Positions 9,726 through 19,977 of a stretch of 64,000 nucleotides of DNA are shown piece after piece. The notes under the pieces were generated by a model. It searched no databases, was not told where the DNA came from, and saw only the letters and a list, made by a program, of their open reading frames with translations. The number at the start of each line of letters is the position of its first letter. The first letter of the stretch is position 1. The translations under genes and the position numbers were made by a program. The DNA comes from FEB-7 sp963698265 (GTDB taxonomy: Bacteria; Pseudomonadota; Gammaproteobacteria; Burkholderiales; Usitatibacteraceae): assembly GCA_963698265.1 (NCBI GenBank), contig CAVOQC010000001.1:186001-250000 (forward strand), given 5' to 3'.

Positions 9726-10031
9726 TCATCCTTTCAGGGAGCTCATGTCGTCGACGTTGATCGACTTCAGGTTCCGGAAGAGGGTGACGAGGATCGCGAG
9801 CCCGATAGCGGACTCGGCCGCGGCCACCGTGAGGATGAAGAACACGAACACCTGCCCCGCGGGATCGCCCAGGAAGTGCGAGAAGGCGATGAAGTTCAGG
9901 TTCACCGCGAGCAGCATCAGCTCGATGGCCATGAGGATCACGATGAGGTTCTTGCGGTTGAGGAAGATGCCCGCCACCGCGATGGAAAAGAGCAGCGCGC
10001 CGAGGACGAGGTAGTGGCTGAGCGGGATCAT
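9726..10031 (-). CDS. nuoK: NADH-quinone oxidoreductase subunit K
   Basis: 101 residues, exactly the common length. Three transmembrane helices with the two conserved membrane Glu residues (IELMLLAVNLN and AAAESAIGLAI) that belong to the proton path. The ATG at 10031 overlaps the TGA of nuoJ (ATGA), and the frame can extend upstream only inside nuoJ, so this start is firm. Confidence 0.96.
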   Translation of the reverse strand: MIPLSHYLVLGALLFSIAVAGIFLNRKNLIVILMAIELMLLAVNLNFIAFSHFLGDPAGQVFVFFILTVAAAESAIGLAILVTLFRNLKSINVDDMSSLKG

Positions 10032-10630
10032 CGCCCGCCTCCCGTGCCGTCGGCACCTTGGTCCTTCACGATCTTCAGGCGCCCCGCCTTGGTCGCGGAG
10101 AGCTGCGTGGCCGCGTCCTGGTAGCGCGTCTCCTTGCGCCGGCGCAGCGTGAGCGCGATGGCGGCCACGATCGCCACGAGGAGCACCACGGCGGCCAGCT
10201 CGAACGGGAAGACGTAATCGGTGTAGAGAATGCGCCCGAGTTCCTTGGTGTTCGAGTACCCGGCCGGCGGCGCGCCCGGCGAAGGCGCCTCGCGGGAGGC
10301 GAGCACGAGGGTCATCTCGATCGCCATCAGCAGGCCCACGCCGCCGGCGAGCGGCACGTGGCGCCAGAATCCCTCGCGAAGCTTGTCGAAGTTGATGTCG
10401 AGCATCATCACCACGAAGAGGAAGAGCACCATCACCGCGCCGACGTAGACCAGGACCAGCACCACGGCAAGGAACTCGGCGTAGAGGAGCAGCCACAGGG
10501 CCGCGGCGGAAAAGAAGGCGAGCACGAGCCACAGCGCCGCGTGCACGGGGTTCCTCGCGGTGATCACGCGCAGCGCGGCGAGCAGCAGGATGGCCGCACT
10601 CACGTAGAAGGCGACAAGCGCGAGGCTCAT
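10028..10630 (-). CDS. nuoJ: NADH-quinone oxidoreductase subunit J
   Basis: 200 residues with five predicted membrane helices. The VYVGAVMVLFLFVVMMLD segment is the conserved third helix of NuoJ, which undergoes a pi-bulge transition in complex I. The C-terminal 30 residues are charged and cytosolic, and variable in the family. One base separates its start from the nuoI stop. Confidence 0.96.
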   Translation of the reverse strand: MSLALVAFYVSAAILLLAALRVITARNPVHAALWLVLAFFSAAALWLLLYAEFLAVVLVLVYVGAVMVLFLFVVMMLDINFDKLREGFWRHVPLAGGVGLLMAIEMTLVLASREAPSPGAPPAGYSNTKELGRILYTDYVFPFELAAVVLLVAIVAAIALTLRRRKETRYQDAATQLSATKAGRLKIVKDQGADGTGGGR

Positions 10631-10631
10631 G

Positions 10632-11123
10632 TCAGCGGAACCTCGCGTCTTCGGCGCGGTCGGCGGCGATCTTCGCCTCGTACCGGTCGCCGATCGCCAG
10701 GAGCACCGGCTTGGTGTAGTAGAGATCGCCCCGGGCTTCCCCGTGGTACTCGAGGATGCGCGTCTCCACGATGGAGTCCACCGGGCAGCTTTCCTCGCAG
10801 AACCCGCAGAAGATGCACTTGGTGAGGTCGATGTCGTAGCGGGTCGTGCGCCGCGTGCCGTCCTGGCGCTCCTCGCTCTCGATGGTGATCGCGAGCGCGG
10901 GGCACACCGCCTCGCAGAGCTTGCAGGCGATGCAGCGCTCCTCCCCGTTGGGGTAGCGCCTGAGCGCGTGCAGGCCCCGGAAGCGCGCGCTCTGCGGCGT
11001 CTTCTCCTCGGGAAAGTAGACGGTGACCTTGCGCGCGAAGAGGTGGCGGCCCGTGAGGCCCAGGCCCTTCAGGAGCTCCACGAGCAGGAGGCTCGAGGCG
11101 ATTTCCTTCGCGCGGCTCCACAT
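10632..11123 (-). CDS. nuoI: NADH-quinone oxidoreductase subunit I (2x 4Fe-4S)
   Basis: 163 residues. Two CxxCxxCxxxCP motifs (C64/67/70/74 and C103/106/109/113) hold clusters N6a and N6b, which deliver electrons towards N2 in NuoB. The amphipathic N-terminus (SLLLVELLKGLGLT) lies on the membrane. Start ATG at 11123 is five bases after the nuoH stop. Confidence 0.96.
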   Translation of the reverse strand: MWSRAKEIASSLLLVELLKGLGLTGRHLFARKVTVYFPEEKTPQSARFRGLHALRRYPNGEERCIACKLCEAVCPALAITIESEERQDGTRRTTRYDIDLTKCIFCGFCEESCPVDSIVETRILEYHGEARGDLYYTKPVLLAIGDRYEAKIAADRAEDARFR

Positions 11124-11128
11124 GGCGG

Positions 11129-12247
11129 TCACTTCCCGAACCACAGCGAGAAGGGGGGCGTGCTCGCCAGGGGCTCGAGCATCATCACGCCGGTCACGGC
11201 GATCCACACGAGCGTGACCGGAATGAACACCTTCCAGCCCAGGCGCATGACCTGGTCGTAGCGGTAGCGCGGAAAGGATGCGCGCACCCACAGGAAGAGG
11301 AACATGAAGAACGCGATCTTCACGAGCAGCCAGTGGATGCCGGGCGCGGCGAGGAGCCCCGCGACCGGAACCTCGCGCAGGAAGGCGAAGTCCAGCGGCG
11401 AGAGCCAGCCGCCGAAGAACAAGAGGCTCGTGAGCGTGGAGACCAGGATCATGTTCGCGTACTCGGCGAGGAAGAAGACCGCGAAGCTCATCCCCGAGTA
11501 CTCGACGTGGAATCCCGCGACCAGCTCGCTCTCGCCCTCGGCCATGTCGAAGGGGGCGCGGTTGGTCTCGGCGAGCCCGGCGATGAAGTAGACGACGAGG
11601 AGCGGCGCCAGCGGCAGCCAGAACCACTCGAGGAAGCCCCAGTCGCCGCCCTGGCGCATGACGATCTCGGTCAGGTTCAGGCTCTGCCCGGCCATGAGCG
11701 CGCCCACCAGCGCAAAACCCATGGCGATCTCGTAGGCGACCACCTGCGCGGCCGAGCGCATCGCGCCCAGGAACGCGTACTTCGAATTCGAGGCCCAGCC
11801 GGCGATGATGATCCCGTAGACGCCCATGGAGGCCATCGCGAGCACCACGAGGAGGCCCGCGTCCACGTTCGCGATCACCCAGCCCGGCGAGAACGGCACC
11901 ACGGCCCAGACCGCGAGCGCCGGGGCCACCGCGACGATGGGCGCGAGGAAGAACAGCCCCTTCGAGGCGCTCGACGGGACGATGCGCTCCTTCATGAGGA
12001 GCTTGATCGCGTCCGCGATGGGCTGCAGCACGCCCATCCAGCCGACGCGGTTGGGGCCGCGACGGACCTGGATCCAACCGATCACCCAGCGCTCGACGAG
12101 CTGGTAGTAGAGGACCGTGAGCAGGAGCGGCACGAGCACGGCGACGATGCCCGCGAGGGATCTCGCGAACACCCAGGCGTGGGACCCCCAGACCGGGCCG
12201 AACCAGCCCCGGAAGGCTTCCTGGACGGTGCCGGCGAATTCCATCAT
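11129..12247 (-). CDS. nuoH: NADH-quinone oxidoreductase subunit H
   Basis: 372 residues, eight-helix membrane subunit that forms the quinone-entry chamber. Signatures QVRRGPNRVGWMGVLQPIAD and the acidic loop EGESELVAGFHVEYSGM are intact. Double ATG at the start; the first (12247) overlaps the TGA of nuoG (ATGA). Confidence 0.96.
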   Translation of the reverse strand: MMEFAGTVQEAFRGWFGPVWGSHAWVFARSLAGIVAVLVPLLLTVLYYQLVERWVIGWIQVRRGPNRVGWMGVLQPIADAIKLLMKERIVPSSASKGLFFLAPIVAVAPALAVWAVVPFSPGWVIANVDAGLLVVLAMASMGVYGIIIAGWASNSKYAFLGAMRSAAQVVAYEIAMGFALVGALMAGQSLNLTEIVMRQGGDWGFLEWFWLPLAPLLVVYFIAGLAETNRAPFDMAEGESELVAGFHVEYSGMSFAVFFLAEYANMILVSTLTSLLFFGGWLSPLDFAFLREVPVAGLLAAPGIHWLLVKIAFFMFLFLWVRASFPRYRYDQVMRLGWKVFIPVTLVWIAVTGVMMLEPLASTPPFSLWFGK

Positions 12248-14598
12248 GCCGCGGCTTCCGAGGTGGCCTTAGCGATCGCGAGCGCGCCCTCGCCCAGTGC
12301 CACCGTCGCGGCGATGCCGCGGGCCACGCGCACGCACCCGTCGGGAAGCGCCGGGTCGATCGCGAGCGGGAGCTCGGCCTCGCCGCCGCCCTGGGTCACG
12401 CGCACCCGGTCGCCCGGCGAGAGGCCGGCGGCGAGCGCGGTGGCGGCGTTCATGCGCGCGGTCGCCGCCGCCTTCGCGTCCGCGGTCCTCTGCAGGGCCG
12501 GCGCGCGCCGCACCTGGGCGTCCGTCGCGTAGACGGGCCATTCGGCCACGCGTTCCAGCCCTTCCAAGGGCGCGCCCAGCGCGAACGGGAACGGCGCGAG
12601 ATCGTTGGAGAGCCCGGCGTCGGCCCAGGCCTGGAGGTCCGGCGCGATGGATGCGCGCACCTCTTCCAGCGTCTGCGCCTCGAAGCCGGGCAGCCCCAGC
12701 ATTGCGCCCAGCACGCGCAGCACCTTCCAGCCCGGGCGCGTTTCGCCGCGGGGTTTCGTGACCGCGTGGAACGACTGCACGCGGCCTTCCATGTTCACGA
12801 AAGTGCCGGCGGTCTCCGCGGACGGCGCGATGGGCAGGATCACGTGGGCGTACTCCGGCGCCCAGCAGCGCCAGGAGGTGAGCGCCACCACGAACTCGGC
12901 CTTGCCGAGCGCGGCGATTGCCGCCGGCGCGAGCGCCGCGTCGCGCTCCGGCTCGAACCCGGCTACGACGAAGGCCTTGCGCGGGTCGGCGATCATCGCG
13001 CGCGTGTCCATGCCTCCTTCCGCGGGACTGGCGCCGGCGAGCTTCGCGCCGACGCTGTTCGCGTTCTGCGCCGGCACGCCGAGCGTGGCGCCGGTCAGGC
13101 GCGCGATCTCGTGGGCGATCGCCGCGAGGACCGCATAGTCCGGGTGCTGCTGCGCGTAGCTGCCCAGGAGGATCGCGGCACGCTCGCGGTTGGCGAGGCT
13201 TGCCGCGATGGCGCGCGCCTCTTCTCCCACCGCGACGGCCGCGGCCGCCTTGGCGACCTCGCCCTCGAGGGGCTTGCCGACGGCCTCGGCCACGGCCTTC
13301 GCGACCGAGGCGAGGGCCGTCGCGAGTCCCGAGGGCCGCGCGACGAGGCGGTTGGCCACCGGCATCAGGAGGTCGTCGTCGGCCACGTGCACCACGTTCA
13401 CCGCGAGGCCGTGCTTTGCGCCCTGGCGCAGGCGGTTGGCGAGGAGCGGCTGCTCCTTGCGGATCGTCGCACCCACGAGCAGCACCGCCTGCTGGCGTCC
13501 CAGCTCGGACACCTGCATGCCGAGCCACGGGGCGCCGGCGAAGCGGGCGCGCGAATCCAGCGCCCGGAAGTGGTAGTCGAGGTTGCCCGTGCCGAAACCG
13601 CGCGCAAGGGCGGCCGCGAGGTGCAGCTCCTCGAGGGTGAGCGTGGGCGAGGCGAGCATCCCCAGCGCGGCCGGGCCGTGCTTCGCCGCGACCTCCTTGA
13701 GTCCCGTGGCCACCGCCTCCAGCGCCTCGGGCCAGTCGACCTCGGTCCACGCGCCGTCCCGGCACACCATCGGGCGCGTGAGGCGGTCCTCGGTGTTCAG
13801 CCCCTCGTAGGCGAAGCGGTCGCGGTCCGAGAGCCAGCATTCGTTGACGGCCTCGTTGTCGAAGGGGACCACGCGCATCACGCGCTCGTCCTTCACCTGC
13901 ATCACGAGGTTCGAGCCCAGCCCGTCGTGGGGCGAGACCGACTTGCGCCGGGCGAGCTCCCAGGTCCGGGCCGAATAGCGGAACGGCTTGGAGGTGAGCG
14001 CGCCCACGGGGCACAGGTCGATCATGTTGCCGGAGAGCTCGGAGTCCACCGTGCGGCCCACGAAGGAGAGGATCTCCGCGTGCTCGCCGCGCCCGGCCAT
14101 GCCGAGCTCCATCACCCCGCCGATCTCCTGGCCGAAGCGCACGCATCTCGTGCAGTGGATGCAGCGCGTCATGTCGGTGGTGATGAGCGGGCCCAGGTAC
14201 TTGTTGACCACCACGCGCTTGTCTTCTTCGTAGCGCGAGCTCGACCCGCCGTAGCCCACGGAGAGGTCCTGCAGCTGGCATTCGCCGCCCTGGTCGCAGA
14301 TGGGGCAGTCGAGCGGGTGGTTGATGAGCAGGAACTCCATCACGCCCTTCTGGGCGTTGATGGCGGTCTCGGACTGGGTCCACACCTTCATGCCCTCGGT
14401 GGCGGGCGTGGCGCATGCCGGCAGCGGCTTGGGCGCCTTCTCCACCTGCACGAGGCACATGCGGCAGTTGGCGGCGATGGAGAGCTTCCTGTGCCAGCAG
14501 AAGTGCGGCACGAAAGTGCCGAGCTTCTCCGCGGCGTGCATCACCGTGGCGCCGCTTTCGACCTGGACGGGCTTGCCGTCTATCTCGAGGTTGATCAT
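12244..14598 (-). CDS. nuoG: NADH-quinone oxidoreductase subunit G
   Basis: 784 residues. N-terminal 2Fe-2S domain (C34, C45, C48, C62), His/Cys 4Fe-4S motif (H94, C98, C101, C107; cluster N5) and a CIHCTRC 4Fe-4S site (C146, C149, C152, C196; cluster N4). The remainder is a molybdopterin-oxidoreductase-like domain that in NuoG has no cofactor and is structural. The ATG at 14598 has no good ribosome site, because the preceding bases belong to a REP-like inverted repeat; translation is probably coupled to nuoF. Confidence 0.95.
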   Translation of the reverse strand: MINLEIDGKPVQVESGATVMHAAEKLGTFVPHFCWHRKLSIAANCRMCLVQVEKAPKPLPACATPATEGMKVWTQSETAINAQKGVMEFLLINHPLDCPICDQGGECQLQDLSVGYGGSSSRYEEDKRVVVNKYLGPLITTDMTRCIHCTRCVRFGQEIGGVMELGMAGRGEHAEILSFVGRTVDSELSGNMIDLCPVGALTSKPFRYSARTWELARRKSVSPHDGLGSNLVMQVKDERVMRVVPFDNEAVNECWLSDRDRFAYEGLNTEDRLTRPMVCRDGAWTEVDWPEALEAVATGLKEVAAKHGPAALGMLASPTLTLEELHLAAALARGFGTGNLDYHFRALDSRARFAGAPWLGMQVSELGRQQAVLLVGATIRKEQPLLANRLRQGAKHGLAVNVVHVADDDLLMPVANRLVARPSGLATALASVAKAVAEAVGKPLEGEVAKAAAAVAVGEEARAIAASLANRERAAILLGSYAQQHPDYAVLAAIAHEIARLTGATLGVPAQNANSVGAKLAGASPAEGGMDTRAMIADPRKAFVVAGFEPERDAALAPAAIAALGKAEFVVALTSWRCWAPEYAHVILPIAPSAETAGTFVNMEGRVQSFHAVTKPRGETRPGWKVLRVLGAMLGLPGFEAQTLEEVRASIAPDLQAWADAGLSNDLAPFPFALGAPLEGLERVAEWPVYATDAQVRRAPALQRTADAKAAATARMNAATALAAGLSPGDRVRVTQGGGEAELPLAIDPALPDGCVRVARGIAATVALGEGALAIAKATSEAAA

Positions 14599-14610
14599 CT
14601 TGGGGTCAGG

Positions 14611-15987
<1,377 letters not shown>

Positions 15988-16006
15988 GGGAAAACCCCGA
16001 GGCGGC

Positions 16007-16492
16007 TCACTTGCGAAGCTCCTCGACCAGCGCGTCGAGCTTGTCGGCGGACATGTGGCTGCACATGCGCTTGTTGTCCACGAGCAGCACGGGCGCGTCC
16101 CCGCAGGCGCCCAGGCATTCGCCCTCGCGCAGCGTCACCGCGCCGTCGGCGCTCGTCTCGCCGAACCCCACGCCGAGCCTCGCCTTCAGGCGCTCGGCCG
16201 CGTCCACGCCGCCGGAGAGCGCGCACGGCAGGTTCGTGCACACCGTGACCTTGTGCCGCCCGCCGGGCTCGAGGCGGTACATGCTGTAGAAGGTCGCCAC
16301 CTCGTAGACCGCGACCGGTGCCATGCCGAGCACCTTTGCGACCGCCTCCATCACCTCGTCGGGCAGCCACCCGTGCTCGTCCTGGGCGATCGCGAGCGCA
16401 GCCATCACCGCGGACTGCTTCTGGTCCGCCGGGTACTTGGCGACCTCCCGGCCGATCTTCGCCAGCGCCTGCTCCGAGAGCACGCCCATCAC
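16007..16492 (-). CDS. nuoE: NADH-quinone oxidoreductase subunit E (2Fe-2S)
   Basis: 161 residues, thioredoxin-like fold. C85 and C90 (VCTNLPC) with C126 and C130 (GECLGAC) hold cluster N1a, which takes electrons from the FMN of NuoF. The start is a double ATG; the first (16492) overlaps the stop of the upstream cupin gene (ATGA), so the cupin is translationally tied to nuoE. Confidence 0.95.
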   Translation of the reverse strand: MMGVLSEQALAKIGREVAKYPADQKQSAVMAALAIAQDEHGWLPDEVMEAVAKVLGMAPVAVYEVATFYSMYRLEPGGRHKVTVCTNLPCALSGGVDAAERLKARLGVGFGETSADGAVTLREGECLGACGDAPVLLVDNKRMCSHMSADKLDALVEELRK

Positions 16493-17004
16493 TCGCCCTT
16501 CCAGTAGTCGACGCTCGCGTCGGCCATCGCCATGTGGCGCAGGCGCGCTTCGCCCGAGCCGCCGAACGCGCCGATCTTGCCGGAGTCCGGGTACTCGCAG
16601 ACTTCCGCCGGCATCATGGTGCTCACGGAGAGGTAGGCGAGCTCGGCATCGGAATCGTTCACGATCTGGTGCGCGGTCTCGGGGCCGCCCACCGGGCAGC
16701 AGATGAAGTCGCCCGCGCGCACCTTGCGGCGCTCGGCACCGTAGCGCAGCGTCCCCTCGCCGCGCACGATGAAGAACATCTCCTCTTCGGCGCGATGGCT
16801 GTGAAACGGGCAGGAGGTCTTCCCCGGCGGGACCACGTCGTAGGAATACCCCAGGTCCTTCGCGCCCACGAGCGGCCCGATGCGCACCGCGTCAGCCTCG
16901 AAGTTCCCGCCCACGGCGGAGAAGTGTTCGAGCGCGAGTTCGTCCAGGTTGACCACCCGCGAGTCGATCGCCCGCTTCGGCGCGGCCTCGTCATGCTTGC
17001 TCAT
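16489..17004 (-). CDS. Cupin-domain protein inserted in the nuo operon
   Basis: 171 residues, a single conserved beta-barrel cupin. Motif 1 is visible as H68, H70 and E74 or E75, ending at G82; motif 2 runs from G98 through P104 and G106 to H112 and N116. Together they give a plausible 2-His/1-Glu/1-His metal site. No signal peptide or membrane segment, so cytosolic. The reaction cannot be inferred; cupins range from dioxygenases to sugar-binding proteins. It overlaps nuoD upstream and nuoE downstream by four bases each, so it must be made with complex I. An assembly, regulatory or metabolite-linked role is possible but unproven. Confidence 0.85.
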   Translation of the reverse strand: MSKHDEAAPKRAIDSRVVNLDELALEHFSAVGGNFEADAVRIGPLVGAKDLGYSYDVVPPGKTSCPFHSHRAEEEMFFIVRGEGTLRYGAERRKVRAGDFICCPVGGPETAHQIVNDSDAELAYLSVSTMMPAEVCEYPDSGKIGAFGGSGEARLRHMAMADASVDYWKGE

Positions 17005-18254
17005 CGGTCGATCTCCCCGAAGACGATGTCCATGGTGCCGATGATGGCGACCACGTCGGCGATCATGTGGCCCTTCACCATCTCGTCCATGGCCGCGAGG
17101 TGCGGGAAGCCCGGCGCGCGGATCTTCAGGCGCCACGGCTTGTTGGCCCCGTCGGAGACGAGGTAGATGCCGAATTCCCCCTTCGGGTGCTCGACCGCCG
17201 CGTAGACCTCGCCCGGCGGAACGTGCATGCCCTCGGTGAAGAGCTTGAAATGGTGGATCAACTCCTCCATGGAGGCCTTCATCTCCACGCGCGAGGGGGG
17301 TGCGACCTTGTGGTCGTCGGTGATCACCGGGCCGGGGTTGGCGCGCAGCCACGCGATGCACTGGCCGATGATGCGGTTCGATTCGCGCATCTCCTGCACG
17401 CGCACGAGGTAGCGGTCGTAGCAGTCGCCCTCCGTGCCCACGGGGATGTCGAAGTCCATCCGGTCGTAGACCTCGTAGGGCTGCTTCTTCCGCAGGTCCC
17501 AGGCGATGCCGGAGCCACGCAGCATCGGGCCCGTGAAGCCCAGGGCCTGCGCGCGTTCCGGGCTCACCACGCCGATGCCCACGGTGCGCTGCTTCCAGAT
17601 GCGGTTCTCGGTGAGGAGCGTCTCGTAGTCGTCCACGTACGCCGGGAAGCGGCGCGTGAAGTCCTCGATGAAGTCGAGGAGCGAGCCCTGGCGGTTGGCG
17701 TTCAGGCGCGTGATCTCCGCCGCGCTGCGGCTGCGGGTGGACTCGTACTGCGGCATGCGCTCGGGCAGATCCCGGTAGACGCCGCCGGGGCGGTAGTAGG
17801 CCGCGTGCATGCGCGCGCCGGAGACCGCCTCGTACATGTCGAAGAGGTCCTCGCGCTCCCGGAAGGCGTACAGGAACACCGTCATGGCGCCCACGTCGAG
17901 CGCGTGCGAGCCGATCCACAGGAGGTGGTTCAGGATCCGCGTGATCTCGTCGAACATCACGCGGATGTACTGCGCGCGCTCTGGGACCGCCACGCCCAGG
18001 AGACGCTCTATCGCCATCACGTAGGCGTGCTCGTTGGCCATCATCGACACGTAGTCGAGGCGGTCCATGTAGGGCACGCTCTGCAGGTAGGTGCGCGTCT
18101 CGGCGAGCTTCTCGGTGCCGCGGTGCAGCAGCCCGATGTGGGGGTCGGCCCGCTGCACGACCTCGCCGTCCAGCTCCAGCACCAGCCGCAGCACCCCGTG
18201 CGCCGCCGGGTGCTGTGGTCCGAAATTCATGGTGTAGTTCTTGATCTCGGCCAT
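17001..18254 (-). CDS. nuoD: NADH-quinone oxidoreductase subunit D
   Basis: 417 residues, the standard length for the 49-kDa-type subunit that lines the quinone site. Family signatures MNFGPQHPAAHGVLRL at the N-terminus and HIGLLHRGTEKL are intact. The ATG at 18254 follows the nuoC stop by two bases; the frame is open upstream but only as noise over nuoC. The stop overlaps the cupin start (ATGA). Confidence 0.97.
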   Translation of the reverse strand: MAEIKNYTMNFGPQHPAAHGVLRLVLELDGEVVQRADPHIGLLHRGTEKLAETRTYLQSVPYMDRLDYVSMMANEHAYVMAIERLLGVAVPERAQYIRVMFDEITRILNHLLWIGSHALDVGAMTVFLYAFREREDLFDMYEAVSGARMHAAYYRPGGVYRDLPERMPQYESTRSRSAAEITRLNANRQGSLLDFIEDFTRRFPAYVDDYETLLTENRIWKQRTVGIGVVSPERAQALGFTGPMLRGSGIAWDLRKKQPYEVYDRMDFDIPVGTEGDCYDRYLVRVQEMRESNRIIGQCIAWLRANPGPVITDDHKVAPPSRVEMKASMEELIHHFKLFTEGMHVPPGEVYAAVEHPKGEFGIYLVSDGANKPWRLKIRAPGFPHLAAMDEMVKGHMIADVVAIIGTMDIVFGEIDR

Positions 18255-18256
18255 GG

Positions 18257-18859
18257 TCAGCTCTTGCCTGTCCCGTAGCTGTCCTCGCGGATGACGCGCG
18301 GGACGATCTCGCGCGGCTCGATCGTGACCGGCTGGTAGATCACGCGCTTCTGCACCGGGTCGTAGCGCATCTCGACATGACCGGAGATGGGGAAATCCTT
18401 CCGGAAAGGGTGCCCCATGAAGCCGTAGTCGGTGAGGATGCGGCGCAGGTCCGGGTGGCCGCGGAAGACCACGCCGAAGAGGTCGAACGCCTCGCGCTCG
18501 TACCAGTTGGCGGCGGGCCAGACGTCGATCACGGAATCGACCCCGGGAAAGCCGTCGTCCGGGCAGAACACCTTCACGCGCAGGCGCCGGTTGTGGCGCA
18601 GCGACAGCAGGTGCAGCAGCACCGCGAAGCGCGGGCCGGCGGGCGGGGCGTCGCCGAAGCCCTCGTAGTCGTTCGCGCACAGGTCGACCAGGGTGGAAAA
18701 GGCGAGCGTCTCGTCGTCGCGCAGCACCCGCGCGGCCTCGACGAGATCTGCCGCCGCCACTTCGATCGTGAGCTCGCCGCGGTCGGCCACGGCGCGCACG
18801 ATCCTCTCCCCGAGCGCGGCGGCCACGTCCCTCTCGAGGGACCGGATCGCGTCGCCCAT
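18257..18859 (-). CDS. nuoC: NADH-quinone oxidoreductase subunit C
   Basis: 200 residues, 30-kDa-type subunit of the peripheral arm that packs against NuoD. The signature YEREAFDLFGVVFRGHPDLR is complete, as is the downstream DYGFMGHPFRKDFP. Three bases separate its ATG from the nuoB stop. It is a separate gene here, not fused to nuoD as in enterobacteria. Confidence 0.96.
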   Translation of the reverse strand: MGDAIRSLERDVAAALGERIVRAVADRGELTIEVAAADLVEAARVLRDDETLAFSTLVDLCANDYEGFGDAPPAGPRFAVLLHLLSLRHNRRLRVKVFCPDDGFPGVDSVIDVWPAANWYEREAFDLFGVVFRGHPDLRRILTDYGFMGHPFRKDFPISGHVEMRYDPVQKRVIYQPVTIEPREIVPRVIREDSYGTGKS

Positions 18860-18862
18860 CGC

Positions 18863-19348
18863 CTAGCTGCGCCGGATCGTCTGGGTGCGCTTGATCTTGT
18901 TCTGCAGCTGCAGCAGCCCGTAGATCAGCGCCTCCGCCGTGGGGGGGCAGCCGGGGACGTAGATGTCCACGGGCACGATGCGGTCGCAGCCGCGCACGAC
19001 GGAGTAGGAGTAGTGGTAGTAGCCGCCGCCGTTGGCGCACGAGCCCATGGAGACCACCCAGCGCGGCTCGGCCATCTGGTCGTAGACCTTGCGCAGCGCC
19101 GGCGCCATCTTGTTGCAGAGCGTGCCGGCCACGATCATCAGGTCGGACTGGCGCGGACTCGGCCGGAAGACGATCCCGAAGCGGTCCAGGTCGTAGCGCG
19201 CGGCGCCGGCGTGCATCATCTCCACCGCGCAGCAGGCGAGGCCGAAGGTCATGGGCCAGAGCGAACCCGTGCGCGCCCAGTTGAGCACGTTGTCGACCTG
19301 GGTCACGACGAAGCCCTGGCCGGAGACGCCCTGCGACATGTCAGTCAT
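18863..19348 (-). CDS. nuoB: NADH-quinone oxidoreductase subunit B
   Basis: 161 residues; holds the terminal cluster N2 next to the quinone site. C39, C40, C104 and C134 are the ligands, including the rare adjacent Cys pair (LACCAVEMM). Start chosen at ATG 19348 because GGAG lies six bases upstream; a second ATG at 19339 would give the 158-residue form seen in relatives. The frame open further upstream has no family similarity. Confidence 0.95.
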   Translation of the reverse strand: MTDMSQGVSGQGFVVTQVDNVLNWARTGSLWPMTFGLACCAVEMMHAGAARYDLDRFGIVFRPSPRQSDLMIVAGTLCNKMAPALRKVYDQMAEPRWVVSMGSCANGGGYYHYSYSVVRGCDRIVPVDIYVPGCPPTAEALIYGLLQLQNKIKRTQTIRRS

Positions 19349-19432
19349 CGATGACTCCCATGAACGGCGCGGCCCGCCCGTCCGGCGCATCCCCGCAAGA
19401 ACGGTGGGGCCCCTGCCTGGCGGACCGGGTCT

Positions 19433-19801
19433 TTACTCCCATTCGAGCGCCCCTTTCTTCCACTCGTAGACGAAGCCCACGACCAGGATCGCGAGGAACA
19501 GCATCATGGCCCAGAAACCGAACCAGCCGATTTCCTGCAGCACGATCGCCCAGGGGAAGAGGAAGGCGATCTCCAGGTCGAAGAGGATGAAGAGGATGGC
19601 CACCAGGTAGTAGCGCACGTCGAACTTCATGCGCGCGTCCTCGAAGGCCTCGAACCCGCACTCGTACGGGGAGAGCTTCTCGGCGTCGGGCTGGTGGGCG
19701 CCGGTGAGCCGCCCCAGCGCGCCGCTCACGACGATCGCCCCGATGCCGATTGCGCACCCGATGGCGAGGAACAGCAGGACGGGAAAGTAGTTTTCCAGCA
19801 T
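19433..19801 (-). CDS. nuoA: NADH-quinone oxidoreductase subunit A
   Basis: 122 residues with three membrane helices. PYECGFEAFEDARMKFDVRYYL is the conserved loop-plus-helix region of NuoA (the loop closes over the quinone channel). First gene of the operon; 84 bases of sequence without a recognisable gene separate it from nuoB. tRNA-Leu and secG lie immediately upstream in the same direction. Confidence 0.96.
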   Translation of the reverse strand: MLENYFPVLLFLAIGCAIGIGAIVVSGALGRLTGAHQPDAEKLSPYECGFEAFEDARMKFDVRYYLVAILFILFDLEIAFLFPWAIVLQEIGWFGFWAMMLFLAILVVGFVYEWKKGALEWE

Positions 19802-19866
19802 GGCGCCTGATGGGAACGCGGAACCCGTGCCGGGGGAAACCGGAAGCCCGGCGGCTTCTTCGCAAC

Positions 19867-19951
19867 TGGTGCGGTCGGAGAGACTCGAACTCTCACACCT
19901 TTCGGCACTGCCCCCTCAAGACAGCGTGTCTACCAATTCCACCACGACCGC
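19867..19951 (-). tRNA. tRNA-Leu (anticodon GAG)
   Basis: On the minus strand the sequence begins GCGGTCGTGGTGGAATTGG and folds as a class II tRNA. The acceptor stem GCGGTCG pairs with CGACCGC, the D-loop carries GGTAGA, and the anticodon stem CTGTC/GGCAG encloses loop TTGAGGG (anticodon GAG, reading CUC/CUU). A long variable arm and a T-arm with GTTCGAGTC follow. The 3' CCA is encoded. A tRNA-Leu between secG and nuoA is a familiar betaproteobacterial arrangement. Confidence 0.95.
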
Positions 19952-19977
19952 ACTGCGCACAGCAGGTACTGCGAGGA

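Noticed and set aside
6263..9760. Very long open frame opposite nuoM/nuoL
   Set aside because: It is a high-GC shadow of real membrane-protein genes: the translation is His/Arg/Glu-rich low-complexity with no family features.
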